Origin: Anopheles merus
Lineage: Eukaryota > Arthropoda > Insecta > Diptera > Culicidae
DNA: 64,000 bases
Direction of reading: 5' to 3'
Assembly: GCF_017562075.2 (NCBI RefSeq)
Contig: NC_054083.1
Coordinates: 27,596,058 to 27,660,057 of the forward strand
Shown here one piece after another: positions 21,466 to 33,170 of the stretch. The translations under genes were made by a program, and so were the position numbers. The first letter of the stretch is position 1. Every line of letters begins with the position of its first letter. The notes under the pieces were generated by a model that searched no databases, was not told the origin of the DNA, and was given only the letters and a program-made list of their open reading frames with translations.

Positions 21466-24400
21466 GGCGAAATTTCACTTTCTCCCGCTCGCTTTCTCCC
21501 GGCACACTCCGCACTGAACCGTACCGGAACTTTTTACACGTAGCACACCCGAAACTGGGACGTCCCTCGGGGTCCTGGGTGAGCGGGTTTCTTTTGGTAC
21601 AAATTTTCGAATCTAGACCACGAACAGGATAGCACCGCCCCAGACCCAAAGGGCCACACACCACTACCAAACAACGCGCGGCACAGGTTCAACAAACAAA
21701 CAAACAACCAAACACAATCCGGCACACTGACGACGGAAAACGGGTGCACGAAAACAAACCGTCGTCGCGGCACCAATTCTGCAAACCTGCTTGACGTTCT
21801 GCTGCTTCGTGCGGGTTCAATGGTTGTTACGTATCGAACACGAATTGACAATCTCGAGAGCAGAATCGAAGCAATCGAAGGTTGGCGTACAATATCTTAA
21901 CTCCACACTCTCTTTAACCGCACAGTTTAACCCAGCACGGGTGCACACAGATACCGCACAGACACGTGTTCCTGAGGGGAGGGGGGGGGGAGGGGGTTTC
22001 CACTATGGTAGGCACACTTTCCCGTTGATGGCCATTGCCCGCCTAACGGCGCCGCAGCACATTGCGAAGCTGTTGTTTCGTTCGTGGTCGGCGCTTGAAT
22101 GAGCGTTCGCTCGGCTGGCGTTTTAAGGGGTACTACTGAGCGTTCGTCCTGGTTCTAAAATTCCGTCGTTTTGTTTTAGAGCCAAGGGGGCGAGTCCTTC
22201 CCTGTCCAAGCTAAGCGCCGGGGGTCTCACGCGATACACACGTACGGGGTGAAAGTAAACGGGGCACGCGAACGAACGCCGCTGGTATACAAATACAATC
22301 TCAGCCTGGTCAGGATCAGGACAAGTGTGTGTGCGTGCGTGGTTAACAAAGGAAACAGGGGGAAGGAGGTATGCGTAATTCTTTAGGAGGAGTACCGCGT
22401 TGGGTTGGACAAAAAAGGACTAATGTCTTGCACGCTTGAGGGTGAGTTTAAATCATGAGTAACTGGAAGTTATTTGACGCAATGTATTACAGGAATTAAC
22501 ATCGTTTAACTAACTCTTTAAAGGAATAATGTGATTAAAAGAGTTTACGAACTATCTTCCCATCATTCTACCTTCTCGAAAGAGTGCGATCTATAAGAAT
22601 CTAATAGGTAGCACACCTGCAGATATAAACCTTGGCCTAATCAAGTCATCGCGATTCTTTTCTCCTTATGTCTTCAAGCTCTTGCTGTAGGTTGTACAGA
22701 ATTCCCTTGTACCTGTATGTGTGCAGGCAACGCTTTCTTTAACGCCATACCATTTTGCAAAGGGGTCCTCTGGTAATTGTACTGAAGGCATTGTATAGGC
22801 GTGTGTGAGTGTGTGTTAAGAGTCTCATAAGCCATGTTTGTATTGGTGCGCCTCTATGCAAATCAGTTGCCTTCTCCCCGCAGTCCTCACGACGCGTTTA
22901 AAACAAAGAAATCCGAACGGTTACAATTCGAGCGCGTGCCTTTGCTTCGAGATACCGATTCCTTCGCGTCGTACGTTTTCTTACCCTCACTTCGGTAAAA
23001 TTGCACCGGGGTGGGTGTCGCAAGCTTAGGGTCCGTTTTCCCTTGAATGAGGCCAACCGAAGGAGTCGCGAGCAGTGCTTCGGTTAACACTCGGCTAGCA
23101 GCGATGAATAACGTTTCCCACTTCAGCGTCGGTGTGTTATGAAGTAGCGCAACGAAACCAGCCAGACCCCCTCTAACTAATCCACGTGACAATTGTGCTG
23201 AACCGAATGGCGGCGGGAAAATTCACCGGCTTTTTCCCGCAGAAACCAGTGCCATCGGTGGACCACCGGTGGAAGGATAATTGCTACAAAGGAAAGCAAC
23301 TAACCCGTGGTGTGGTGAATGGGCCGAACGGCGAATCGGGAAAATTAGCACAAACGTGGACATTTACTTTGGCACTCCTTAAACAGCGCCATATGTGGGT
23401 ATGTGTGAAATGTTTTTGTTTGACTTGACTTTCTTGACTTTACTCTTCTCCACGGGAAGGTGAAAGGAAATGGAGTTTGCTACACAAAGGCGGCTTCGGT
23501 GGCTTGAGTTTCTTGAAGTTTTAACCACACGAGAACTCGCTCGGACATAATAGCCCCTTGCCAGGGGGCTGATTGTTAGTCCACCCCTTTTCCACACCCT
23601 AGCAGCAGGCCAGCATATACGAACAGGTAGGGGAAAACGTATGACCAGTCCGGCACTGTATGAGGTCATTGTTCTAATTGCGTCCGTTGGACCGGTTGGC
23701 TAAGGTAAAAGTGGCGAAGAAAGCGTGGCGGAGGTCCGAAGTAATGTGATTCCCTTGGGGGGAGAAGTACCAAAGAAAGGGGACAGGAGTACGAGACACA
23801 CGGCACAACATAATCACGATGCGTGATGAGGCGTGTTTTTTTGATGGTTTAATTAATCCACCTTTCCCCTGAGCGGTTGTGTACTGTGGATGTTAGTTTT
23901 AATTTTGTTGATAGATTTGCTTTTGTGCGCAAAAGTCGATACCGGGAAGAAAATAAGTTAATACCGTTGAAATATTTTTTCAAGAGGACATAAGCTACAT
24001 GCAAGTGTGTGTTTTTTCCGGTAAAAATTTTTTGTTCAAAAAGATACACATTGAGGATTATCAGGAAAAGCCTGTTCGTGATGTAATCATTTTAATGTAA
24101 GTAGTTTTTTTGCACAAAAATTATACCTTTCCCTAATCAAGTACTAATCTTGTGCAAATGATAGCTAAATCCTATTTTCATCATCTTAATTTACTTTGCT
24201 TCATGCGTGTTTAGACAAAATTAACCCACTGTACTGGGTGCGTCATACTTTCACACCTGTTTGAATTAATGGACACTCCCAGGGTTTAATCCGGAAATTA
24301 AAAAAAAGCCATCACTCGCACTCGCAAGCCATTTGTGTATTCATGACAAAAGTTTATCACCTAAATAATGATTTATAGTGTGAGTTACAAGGATTAAGAA

Positions 24401-25870
24401 AAAATAATGATACATTTATAATGAGATTTTAAAGATGTAAAATGTTGTTAAAAAATAATAAAATAAATAAAAACGATTCTAAAGCTGTCGTTCCAAGTGT
24501 TGATTGGTGAAATTTGAAGTCTGGTAGGAAATACAATAAATGAAAAATGTACAAAATGTTAAACAAAACAGAATCTATTGTTTCCAAATCATTTAAAGTC
24601 AATTTCAGTTGCAATTAAAGTTCGATCTCCATCTAATGTTTTGTTTTCATTACTATGTAGATTGCCTAAATTTTAAACAATACTTCCTACAGTATACAAT
24701 AAAGATCTACACATTAATAAATCAATGTTATATCTTTGTATTTGCAACAATGGCCAATAACAAAGACATATAACGAAAAGTTCCCATTTTGAAAACATAA
24801 TACATTTTTAACATCGCCATTAAGCATTTTGTCTAATACTCGCTTTAGGCAAACTGAAGTTGAAATAGTAATGTACATGCGCTACAAAATATCCACCACT
24901 CAATCATTAAGCCAAATGCCAAGCCCTTTAAAAATGCGCTTTTCCAATCAAAATCATAACCAACTCCCATTTCAAATGAAATTTTCCACGCGCATGCCCG
25001 CATATCGAAGCCGTCCCGTTTGACAGGCGTCACCATGGGCCTAGAATGAACACATTCAGCTTCCCTACACCCACTCTCCGCTAGGCTTGTGTTCACGATT
25101 CCGTCAATGGTCACTGTTTCCTTCGCGTAACATCTTCCACTATCCTTCAGATCCGCACGCACGTCTTAATTATATCAATCTCGCTAGGGTTGCACCAACA
25201 TTTCGTTCCGTGGCTTCGAGTTCCGGGCTGAACCATATACGCGTAAAACCCACGACCGTTTCTGCACGCGCAAGGGGCAAAGAGGCAGAGCAAGGAGTGA
25301 GGAAAACTCCTTGCCTTACAATGGAATTGCTGAATGTCAGTTGTGTTGATTTCGACGCTTGAGGGGTAAAGAGTGTTTTCCAGTGCGATTATACGTGTGC
25401 TGCAGTGAATCGCAGTGTCACGGGCATTAGGGAATTGAAACAAGTGCAACAAAGTGGAATTGTGGCTGTGTGTTTGTGTGTCTGTGTGCACAATACCACC
25501 TGCTTTGGGGTGGATTCGTCCTGCCAAACGACGCTGGAGCAGGGAGAGGCAAATGCACACAGGAATTGCTGCAAGCTGGATGTAGTAGCGCGCGTGTAAC
25601 AAAGAGCACACACACACGCAAGCTGTCACCTGAAGCGTCCTCCACCCGTGCATACGGTAGGGCTGAGGGCCGATGATTGTGTGGCTAACAGTCGTCAGGT
25701 GCTGAGCAACAAGCATACGTTTCAGGCGCACTAGGGCATCGCAGTATCGCAAGCCCAACATCGACAGTAGCAACGTGAGCTAGTAGTGTCGGCAGCGAAT
25801 GTGGGCAGTACTACGCGACACGGCAGTCGGGTTGCTTGCCGAAATACACTCACTGCAGAATGAGGCCAAA
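21466..25870. other. Noncoding region between cholinesterase-like and Ly6 genes
   Basis: 4.4 kb with no supported coding exon. The left part must hold the 5'UTR and promoter of the minus-strand cholinesterase-like gene. The right part must hold those of the Ly6 gene. A G-rich run lies at 21976-21996. The 23850-24830 part is strongly AT-rich. Confidence 0.6.
21976..21996 (+). repeat. G-rich run (G4 A G10 A G5)
   Basis: Uninterrupted guanine blocks that could form a G-quadruplex on the plus strand. It sits about 510 bp upstream of the start codon of the minus-strand cholinesterase-like gene. Confidence 0.85.
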
Positions 25871-27666
25871 ATGTCAATTATAATAGCAATCGTCTTCATG
25901 GGCTTGCTCGAGTTAGGTAAGTGCAGGGGGCAGGGGAATGAGGGGCTGTGTACGCAGTGTGAACGAAGTGAAACGGAGGCTGTGAACGTGTCAAATTATC
26001 ATTATCCTTTAATTGTTTTTCCCCCGCTTTTTTACCCACATTACACACACACACACACTCATACATACTCACAGGAAGATCGCAGTACCTAACGAACACT
26101 GTACATAAGACATCAGCTGCGACGGAGAAGATTAATGATCTCTGGTGCTACTCGTGCAATGCTACGGACGATGGCGAGGCCTGTATCGATCTGTCGTCCG
26201 GAAATAATGCATCCTTCGTTAAAAAGTGTAACCCGGAGGAATTTATCTGCATGGTAAGTGACGTTGCTGCTCTGCTGGCTGTGGCCAGTATGCATGATTT
26301 CGATTGCGATTGGAGGTGAAGAGAAGAAAGCACAACAACTTTTGTCCCTCTCTCACGCGAGTGCCGCATGTGACGGTGTGTGTGTATATGTGTAGTGATA
26401 ACGATTAATGCAAGACGAAGATGGCAAGATGTTCTCTTGGGCAAGGAGGTGAAAGAAGTTTCGGAAACTCGTTCTCGGGATGCCCAAAATGTAGGACAGA
26501 ATGGGCAGCCGCGTGTAGCATTGACACAGATTGAACCTGCACGGAGCAAAACAAACGTGGGGAAAACGTGGGTAAAGTGAGTGTTTTACGATTTTTGACA
26601 AACGCTATCATATAACACGCTAATAGTAAAGCACATGGCACAGAGTAATGCGATCGTTATGTTGCCCGCGTGTTATTACAGTTTAATAACATTGAAATGG
26701 GCCCAGTTAAGCAGCAGGTCGTAAAACTGGGTAGGGCAAGCGCTTGCGGGTTAAAGTTTATTTGAGTATGTGATGACGGTGCCGGTCGCACTGTCGTTTT
26801 CTAAACTAAAAGCTATTTACCTACCGTCCACTTAGTACATACGGATGCGCTACGCAAAGGGCATGGTAGTGTGCGGTAACGGAATCATCGTAACAGTACA
26901 CTAAATTAATACGCGCTACATTATGATGATGAATCGATAAGAGACACGCGTTGCAGGGACACCGTGCTGCTTGGCGTGGGGATGAAACGAGAGACGAGAA
27001 GCGTTCGCTGCCGGAAGGAAGTGTCATATTTCAGTGGCATTTAATTGACAAATGTTTGAGCAAGCCAGCACACGCTGGTTTGGGGCTGCTCGCTAGGGGC
27101 TTGATTTTGGGGCCAGTGACGTCAGCAAGGGAACAGCAGCAAGCCCGGGTGGTGGTAATTAAATCACCATTAGATTTTGCTACTGCCTGGTAACGGTAAA
27201 TTGGAAACGAATACGAAGACATTGATGCCCATACAGAATGGCAAAAAAGGAGCTATAAATTAGTTTATAGTAAAAGTAAAAAAAGATCAATTTACTAGTC
27301 ATTAAATCATATTTAAGACATATTTAACAACAATCAGGCTATGGCAGTAATCTCCCGTTTGCTTCCTTTTCGTTTCAGGTTAAACAGTTTTCCTACACAA
27401 CCAGCACGGAAAATTCCACCTCCACGCCGAAGCTGTGGTCGCTCGAGCGGCGCTGCATCAGCAGCTGTGAGGCGGGTTGCATAATCATAGGCGAGCGCAC
27501 AAAGCTGTACGCCTGCACGAGCTGCTGCGAGAAGTCGCTGTGCAACACCGGCAAAGCCCACTCGACCAATCCGATCGCACACTTCCGGCGCACCTCAACG
27601 ACACTGGCACTGGGCCTGCTGGTGCTGCTTAGCGTAATGAAACCCACACTGTCGGTGATACTCTAG
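25871..27666 (+). CDS. Ly6/three-finger (LU domain) GPI-anchored protein
   Basis: Three exons, 25871-25916, 26075-26253 and 27379-27666, give 170 residues with all junctions in phase (donors GTAAGT twice). The N-terminal hydrophobic stretch SIIIAIVFMGLLELG is a signal peptide. The mature part has 12 cysteines, starting with WCYSCNAT and ending with ACTSCCEKSLCN, the characteristic end of LU/three-finger domains. The C-terminal hydrophobic tail TLALGLLVLLSV suggests replacement by a GPI anchor. Insect Ly6 proteins of this size act at septate junctions, the blood-brain barrier or in modulation of channels and receptors. I cannot assign the specific orthologue. An in-frame ATG upstream at 25799 would bury the signal peptide, so 25871 (context CAAAATG) is preferred. 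A 7-codon out-of-frame upstream ORF (25860-25883) overlaps the start. AATAAA at 28441 or 29049 may end the mRNA. Confidence 0.88.
26254..27378 (+). other. Intron 2 of the Ly6 gene
   Basis: 1.1 kb between the second and third coding exons. It contains a perfect CRE palindrome TGACGTCA at 27117-27124 and no coding exon I can support. Confidence 0.7.
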
Positions 27667-29848
27667 TTTAGCGTACTTGGTAGAACGGATGCAGGCTAAC
27701 GTATAGCGCATAGTACTCTTAATCGAAGCACAAGTTTTTTCTCCCATCCACTTCATCCCACTTCCTCCTTCCCCTCTTTCGGGCAAGCTTATGATAAGGC
27801 TTGATAGTATGGTGGCCAACAGAAGAGGGCGGGGTAAAAGAGATACACACAGACCAATGCTTCCAGGGACCCCACAATAGAATTTCCATTAGAACACAAA
27901 CGCTACGTTTGATTAAAAAAGGGAAAAGATTCACGTAGCCGCGTGAAGGTCGGAATTGGTCACTCTCCTTTAAAGTAAACCCTATTCGACCGTAAACTCC
28001 GTAAACAAAAAACGATTGCGAACACCCGCATTGATGCCCGCACATTGCCATATAATCCCACAATCGATCCTTTTCGATTCCATTCGATTGCATGTTCGTG
28101 CGTTCCATTTTAGATAGAATTTAAAAGAAAAGCCAAAAGTTCACTCTTCAATATCGGTTACAAGTTTTTTATCTAAATGCACAACACACACATACACACA
28201 GTGACGAATGATGCTGTGTCGAATGTAGATATTAAGAGGCTCTCACATGCGCATTCAACTTCAACTCAATTTCCACTCAAAACAAACCATTCCATGTCCA
28301 AACAAACTGCACGTGGCGTACACCAAAACCGAACCACACAACAACCACAGCAAACCCACAGTAAACTGTCGATTGCGGAAGTTCGCTTACCAAAACCGAT
28401 ACCAAGGATAGTAATTTGCATAGAAAAACAAAACAAAAACAATAAATAAATCATCGAACTTGAGTGCTGAGTGGTGTGTGCTGAGGTAGAGTAGGATAAG
28501 AAATGAATTTGAGCCAAACCATTTCTAATCTGCAGTTAAAGTTTTAGAATAACGAAGCCTTTCGGGGATAGTTTACAAAATTACATTTAATAATTAACAC
28601 ACATACACACATGCACAAAGATAATAAAAAAAACAAACAAGAAAAAAGTGATGAAACGCTAACAGTTTTTTGCGATCAGGTATGATTTTAGGCAGGAATC
28701 GGGTTTACTGTTTGTGTCAAATATGTTTCATGCACCACACCATGTGCACCCATCACCGTTTGTCGTACAGGATTTTCCGTTTCCCCCCATCGACAAAGTC
28801 ACAGCGACAAAGGATGCCGCCAACAAGTGGTCCCGTGCGGACAGCCAAATGAAATTCACATATATATTATTAAAGTAAGCAACAGCAGCCGTAGCAGCTT
28901 CGGTGTAAACCCCAGTTCTGCAGCATAGTAAAAATGTGTCAAAAGATCGGAAAATCGCAAGCTGTGACAAGGAATTTTCATTTGTAACTTTATTCGTCTT
29001 GCCTAGCCGTAAGAATATTTTTTTTAACAAAACACATACATTTGATGCAATAAAGATTTTAACGAAGCTAGAATAAATCGACCAGTTGGATTTGGGTTTA
29101 AATTATTTTTTTTTTAATTATCCCTCATTCATCTAAGCATCATATTCAACATCCATTGGACAGTTCCCAAGTGACATTTGCTCGAAATTGTGTTTCCATA
29201 TCTGCTCGATTAGTACTCGATACGCTTGAAATTGTGGATTTGTGTGTGATCAAGTGTGTTGAAAGCGCCAAGATTTGGTGTGTTCGTAAATTAGACGTTC
29301 CTCTATCGATGGACGATGCCGTCGAGCTCATTTTTCATTCATAGCTATGGTTTTTAGATGAAAAACAAAAGCTAATTTTGTGTGACGTTATTCTATAAAA
29401 ATGGGTATTATTTAAGAATAAAATGGGAACATGACCAACTATAACGATAGGAAACATCATTTCCGAGCGAATCTAGAAGAAAGTAACGAAAAAGCCGCAT
29501 CACAGTTGATTTTAAAGGACTTTTTCTGAATTCCCTTAGACTGGTGCAGTATAAGGGAAGTTTAAGGCTCTAGTTTGAGGGAATTTGCTCGAATTCCCGA
29601 TTATTCGTGCTTGAATGTCAATGGGGTTGTCATACTTTTTCTGATGTTTGATTATTTTAAGTATATTTATATTTTATTTTTATAGAGATACAGAACTTCA
29701 AAACAATCATTCAAATTGAATTGAACGATTTGCATATAATTCGTCGCAAAACCCGTAAACACCGCACAATGGATTTGTCACTACCTGTGACCTTGATTGC
29801 ATACACACACGATCCAGCTTGCAGACCTACTCCAGTTTTCTAAGCATT

Positions 29849-29864
29849 CCCCCCCCCCCCCCCC
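29849..29864 (+). repeat. 16-base cytosine run
   Basis: Homopolymer C tract directly before a CTACCTCC stretch. Its length is probably polymorphic. Confidence 0.9.
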
Positions 29865-30578
29865 TACCTCCATCCAAGTGACGTCAAAATTTGGTCCATA
29901 TTCGTTGCCGGACGCATGCGTAAAATATTAAACCATCCTTTTCTTTATCACCCCTCCCGGACACGGTAAACAAACCGCGCGGGCAGCACCCAGCTAAACG
30001 GTATTACATCAACAAATCCCCCTCCCGTGGGGCGAATTCGACACTCCGAAGGCCGCGACGTGCGACACACGAACGCACAACACAATGGGCGCGATGCGGT
30101 GATGATGAGTTATTATTCACTAACGTGACCATCGACCGCAGAAACGTGCCTGTGCACGGCTACCCTGCGCACGGTGATCGGTGATGCTTTCCTTGCGGTG
30201 TCGGTTGCAAAGTACGGGAGGGAGTTCAATTGAGGCCACCGGCCTACACAACGCACTGGGTACTACTTCGCCCGGTATTCATCGGATTTCGGTACCGTCG
30301 AAGGTAATCGTCGGGATTTCCAGCCGCACAGAATTTCTTAAACCGCAGTCCGCAGAATGACCGGCAAACCTTGGGGGTATGGCCCCAATGCAACACGTGG
30401 TGTGAATCAACCACTCTGAGACTTCGCGGAACGCTAAAAATCGCGTCTTTAAGGTGGCATTTTGCTTCGAACGGGCCTCAAACGAAAGGGAACAGCGAGA
30501 GCCTACCGAGCGGGTGAGTTTTATGAATGAAACTCCAGCCAAGATCCGTGTTATGCAATCCGGGCCGGCTCACGAGCT

Positions 30579-30604
30579 GTGTGTGTGTGTGTGTGTGTGT
30601 GTGT
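30579..30604 (+). repeat. (GT)n microsatellite
   Basis: An uninterrupted GT dinucleotide array of about 12 units. Similar shorter (CA)n arrays occur near 26044, 35279 and 35888. Confidence 0.9.
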
Positions 30605-33133
30605 TTGTCTGCGGGTACGAAACATTTCTAGCCGTGGGGAAAAACCCAAACACAACCCCTCCAGAAGGCTTCTTACAAATCAAAACAATTCAACACGCGA
30701 GTACCGGCCGTCGGGGTCGGCGAGCATGGATGCATTGTGGCTGCTGTAATCGAACACATTGGTGGAAAACCCCAACTATTGCTTTAGCGCTGGGCTGGTG
30801 GTGCTAGCGGCAGCATAACGTTACAGCTGCCATTCGGCACGAGCTGTCCCGTGTCGGTGGGCTGTGCAGTGCACCGAATCGTTCAGTTCAAATGCGTTCA
30901 ATCGAATTGGCCTCGATACCGTTTGTATCCGGCTACGTGCAGGCGAACTGTTTCAATGCGGTCCATTAAAATGTACATGAAAAAAATATTAATAAAAAAA
31001 CATAAAACAAATTATCTTCGGTACTTTAAACAATAATTTAATCATAATTCATGACAGTCATGCTCGGGCAACTACACAAAGGCAGCAGCATCAATAATTA
31101 GTGTGTCTCAGAAAACGAGACCTTTCCTTTCATGCTCAACATACCGTTCAACATCCCAAACCGACTTATGACGTCGTAAAGCCGAAGAGAGATAAAAATA
31201 ACCCACTCAAAACCACAGGCATGACGTCGTCAACCTCACCGTCGAAGATAGAAGGAAAGTGAAGGAGAAATAAAGCCTCCTGCGTACTAACGACCGCAAC
31301 CAGACAGTCATCCATCCATCGCTCCAGACACGCAAATAAACCTTCTCAGGGCCGTCGTCCCGGTGGACCTAAATGAGTTGGCCTTATTACACCCGTGCCG
31401 TAAATTGCATAATCCGGCTGCTCCCTGTCGCTGGCTGCCTGAATCCTTCCTGTCTTTATATCGAAACGAATGCAATGAAAACATGAACGTGAGCTTCATG
31501 TGTGTCTTTGATTGCAATATCTCACGTACTTGCAGCCGCAAAAACTGCAAGCGACTTACACCCTTTTATGCCGGAGGATTGGTTCTTTTATGTGTTGGGT
31601 GGGTGTGCATGTGAAACGTTTTTTTTACAGCAATTATGTTGAAAACTGTACCGCTACAAGAGCTCTGCATCGCAGCAACATCCGGGAGGTAGCCGTTCAC
31701 ATTAATGTTTGATCGACTTTTTTCGGCTACGGACAGGATTTCGAGAGGGAGTTTTAGTATTTATGTTGTTGATGTATGTTTTACTCTTTTACTTACTAAT
31801 TAGAAGGTTACTAACAAAGCTATACAGTTATCAACAACATTAAATTAATTTTATAAAAAATAAAAATCTGCTTTTCAATCGTAGAACAACATTTCAGCCA
31901 TTTGTATAACAGAAATGACAAAAGGTCAATCAATAAATCTGTCATCAACTCACGGATCCGCGCGTACGCGTAAAATGCTTTCATCATTTCCTTTAAATCC
32001 CATTCCATTTCCAAGAAAAAGCCGCCATCGCTCTGTAGGTCAGTTTTGCCCGTTTCTGCCACGATCGACGAAATGCACGAAAGACTTCAATGGTAGCTAA
32101 AGCGCGAAACCCCAATTTGTTGAAGTCATCCGTTTCGTGCATCGGTCGGCCATCCGTTTCGGAAATGGCTCACGTCGTGCCCTCTTTCGCTCTCTCGCTC
32201 TCTCACTCTTTCTCTCACCGTGCGCGATGATTCATCCTACTGCACCTCCCGGGCCCGTTCGAGAGTGTGATCATGTAATCCTCAAACTGAACTGTTCACG
32301 CGGTCAACTTTTGTGGATTCGAGACACACAAACGCTATGCGCTAAAGACACAAAATGTAGCGTAATATCTACCACCACCACCCTTTTCCTTCACCATGTT
32401 CCCAATCGCCCCTAGCGCCAGCGTTCGATCGTAAGAGGCGTAGGTTTGTGTGTGTGTGAGTTGCGGCATGATGTCAATAAACCCGGCTCACCACCCAGCA
32501 TTTCACGCTACAGGACCGCGCCGTCCCTTCGCATCCCCGACACGAAGGAATAAAGAAGCTGAACGTTAAGATCAACGCAACTTGCACCAATGGTAGTGAA
32601 AGAGAAAGTACTCTACCCCCATGTTCGATCTGAAATCTGAAGGCTGGTCGGCCGTGCTAACGATGGGCAAGATTTTTAGCTCATCCGGCAGGTCAAAGAC
32701 TTCCACTATCATCAGCAATCCCGTGTATGTGTGTCTACGTTTGAGATCGTTTCCATACGATGGCTAAACGCAGCGGTTCTCCCCGTGCAGAAGTTTTCCT
32801 CACCCTCTCCCTCTCTCTCTCTCGCTCTTCCAAGCCCCGCTGACAAACCGATGTCAGTAGTTGCAGTCCGCTTTCTTCGGTTACGGTAATTTTTTACGGG
32901 AGTTTAATTTTTTTTTCATCGCTTTTTGGCTTCGGATGCGGATCTTGTAACCGGGTCTCGTCTGTACCGTCGCCTGCTGTTGTGCCGGAGCGGGACACAA
33001 CGCTTTTCGAGGGGAGCGGGAGCGAACAGCGAACACACGATCGTCGTAGGTGTGGAGGAAGGTAAACAAACGCGTACCCTCCACTATTCGGCTTCGTGAG
33101 AGGCCACCCGGCGTTCCGTCGGCGGTGGGGTTC

Positions 33134-33170
33134 TATAAAACAATCCGGTTGCCGTTGGCCGAAGTCAGTT
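33134..33170 (+). promoter_or_regulatory. TATA + initiator core promoter of the serine protease homologue gene
   Basis: TATAAAA at 33134-33140 is followed by the arthropod initiator TCAGTT at 33165-33170. The spacing of about 32 bp is ideal for a TATA/Inr promoter, with transcription from about 33167. CT/GA-rich GAGA-factor-like tracts lie about 350 bp upstream. The downstream sequence to 33520 has no long frame and ends in a good donor, which fits a 5'UTR exon. Confidence 0.75.

Larger units (their letters stand above)
27667..33166. other. Intergenic region between Ly6 and serine protease homologue
   Basis: 5.5 kb. The first 1.4 kb is probably Ly6 3'UTR (AATAAA at 28441-28446 and 29049-29054). 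Further right are a 16-base C run, a (GT)n tract, a perfect CRE TGACGTCA at 29879-29886, a 10-mer repeated twice at 31168 and 31221, and CT-rich GAGA-type tracts near 32190 and 32805. There is no supported coding exon. Confidence 0.6.

Noticed and set aside
20944..21670. Several overlapping frames around the first exon of the cholinesterase-like gene
   Set aside because: Only the minus frame starting at 21465 has a signal peptide, the EDCLFLN motif and a donor in phase with the downstream exon.
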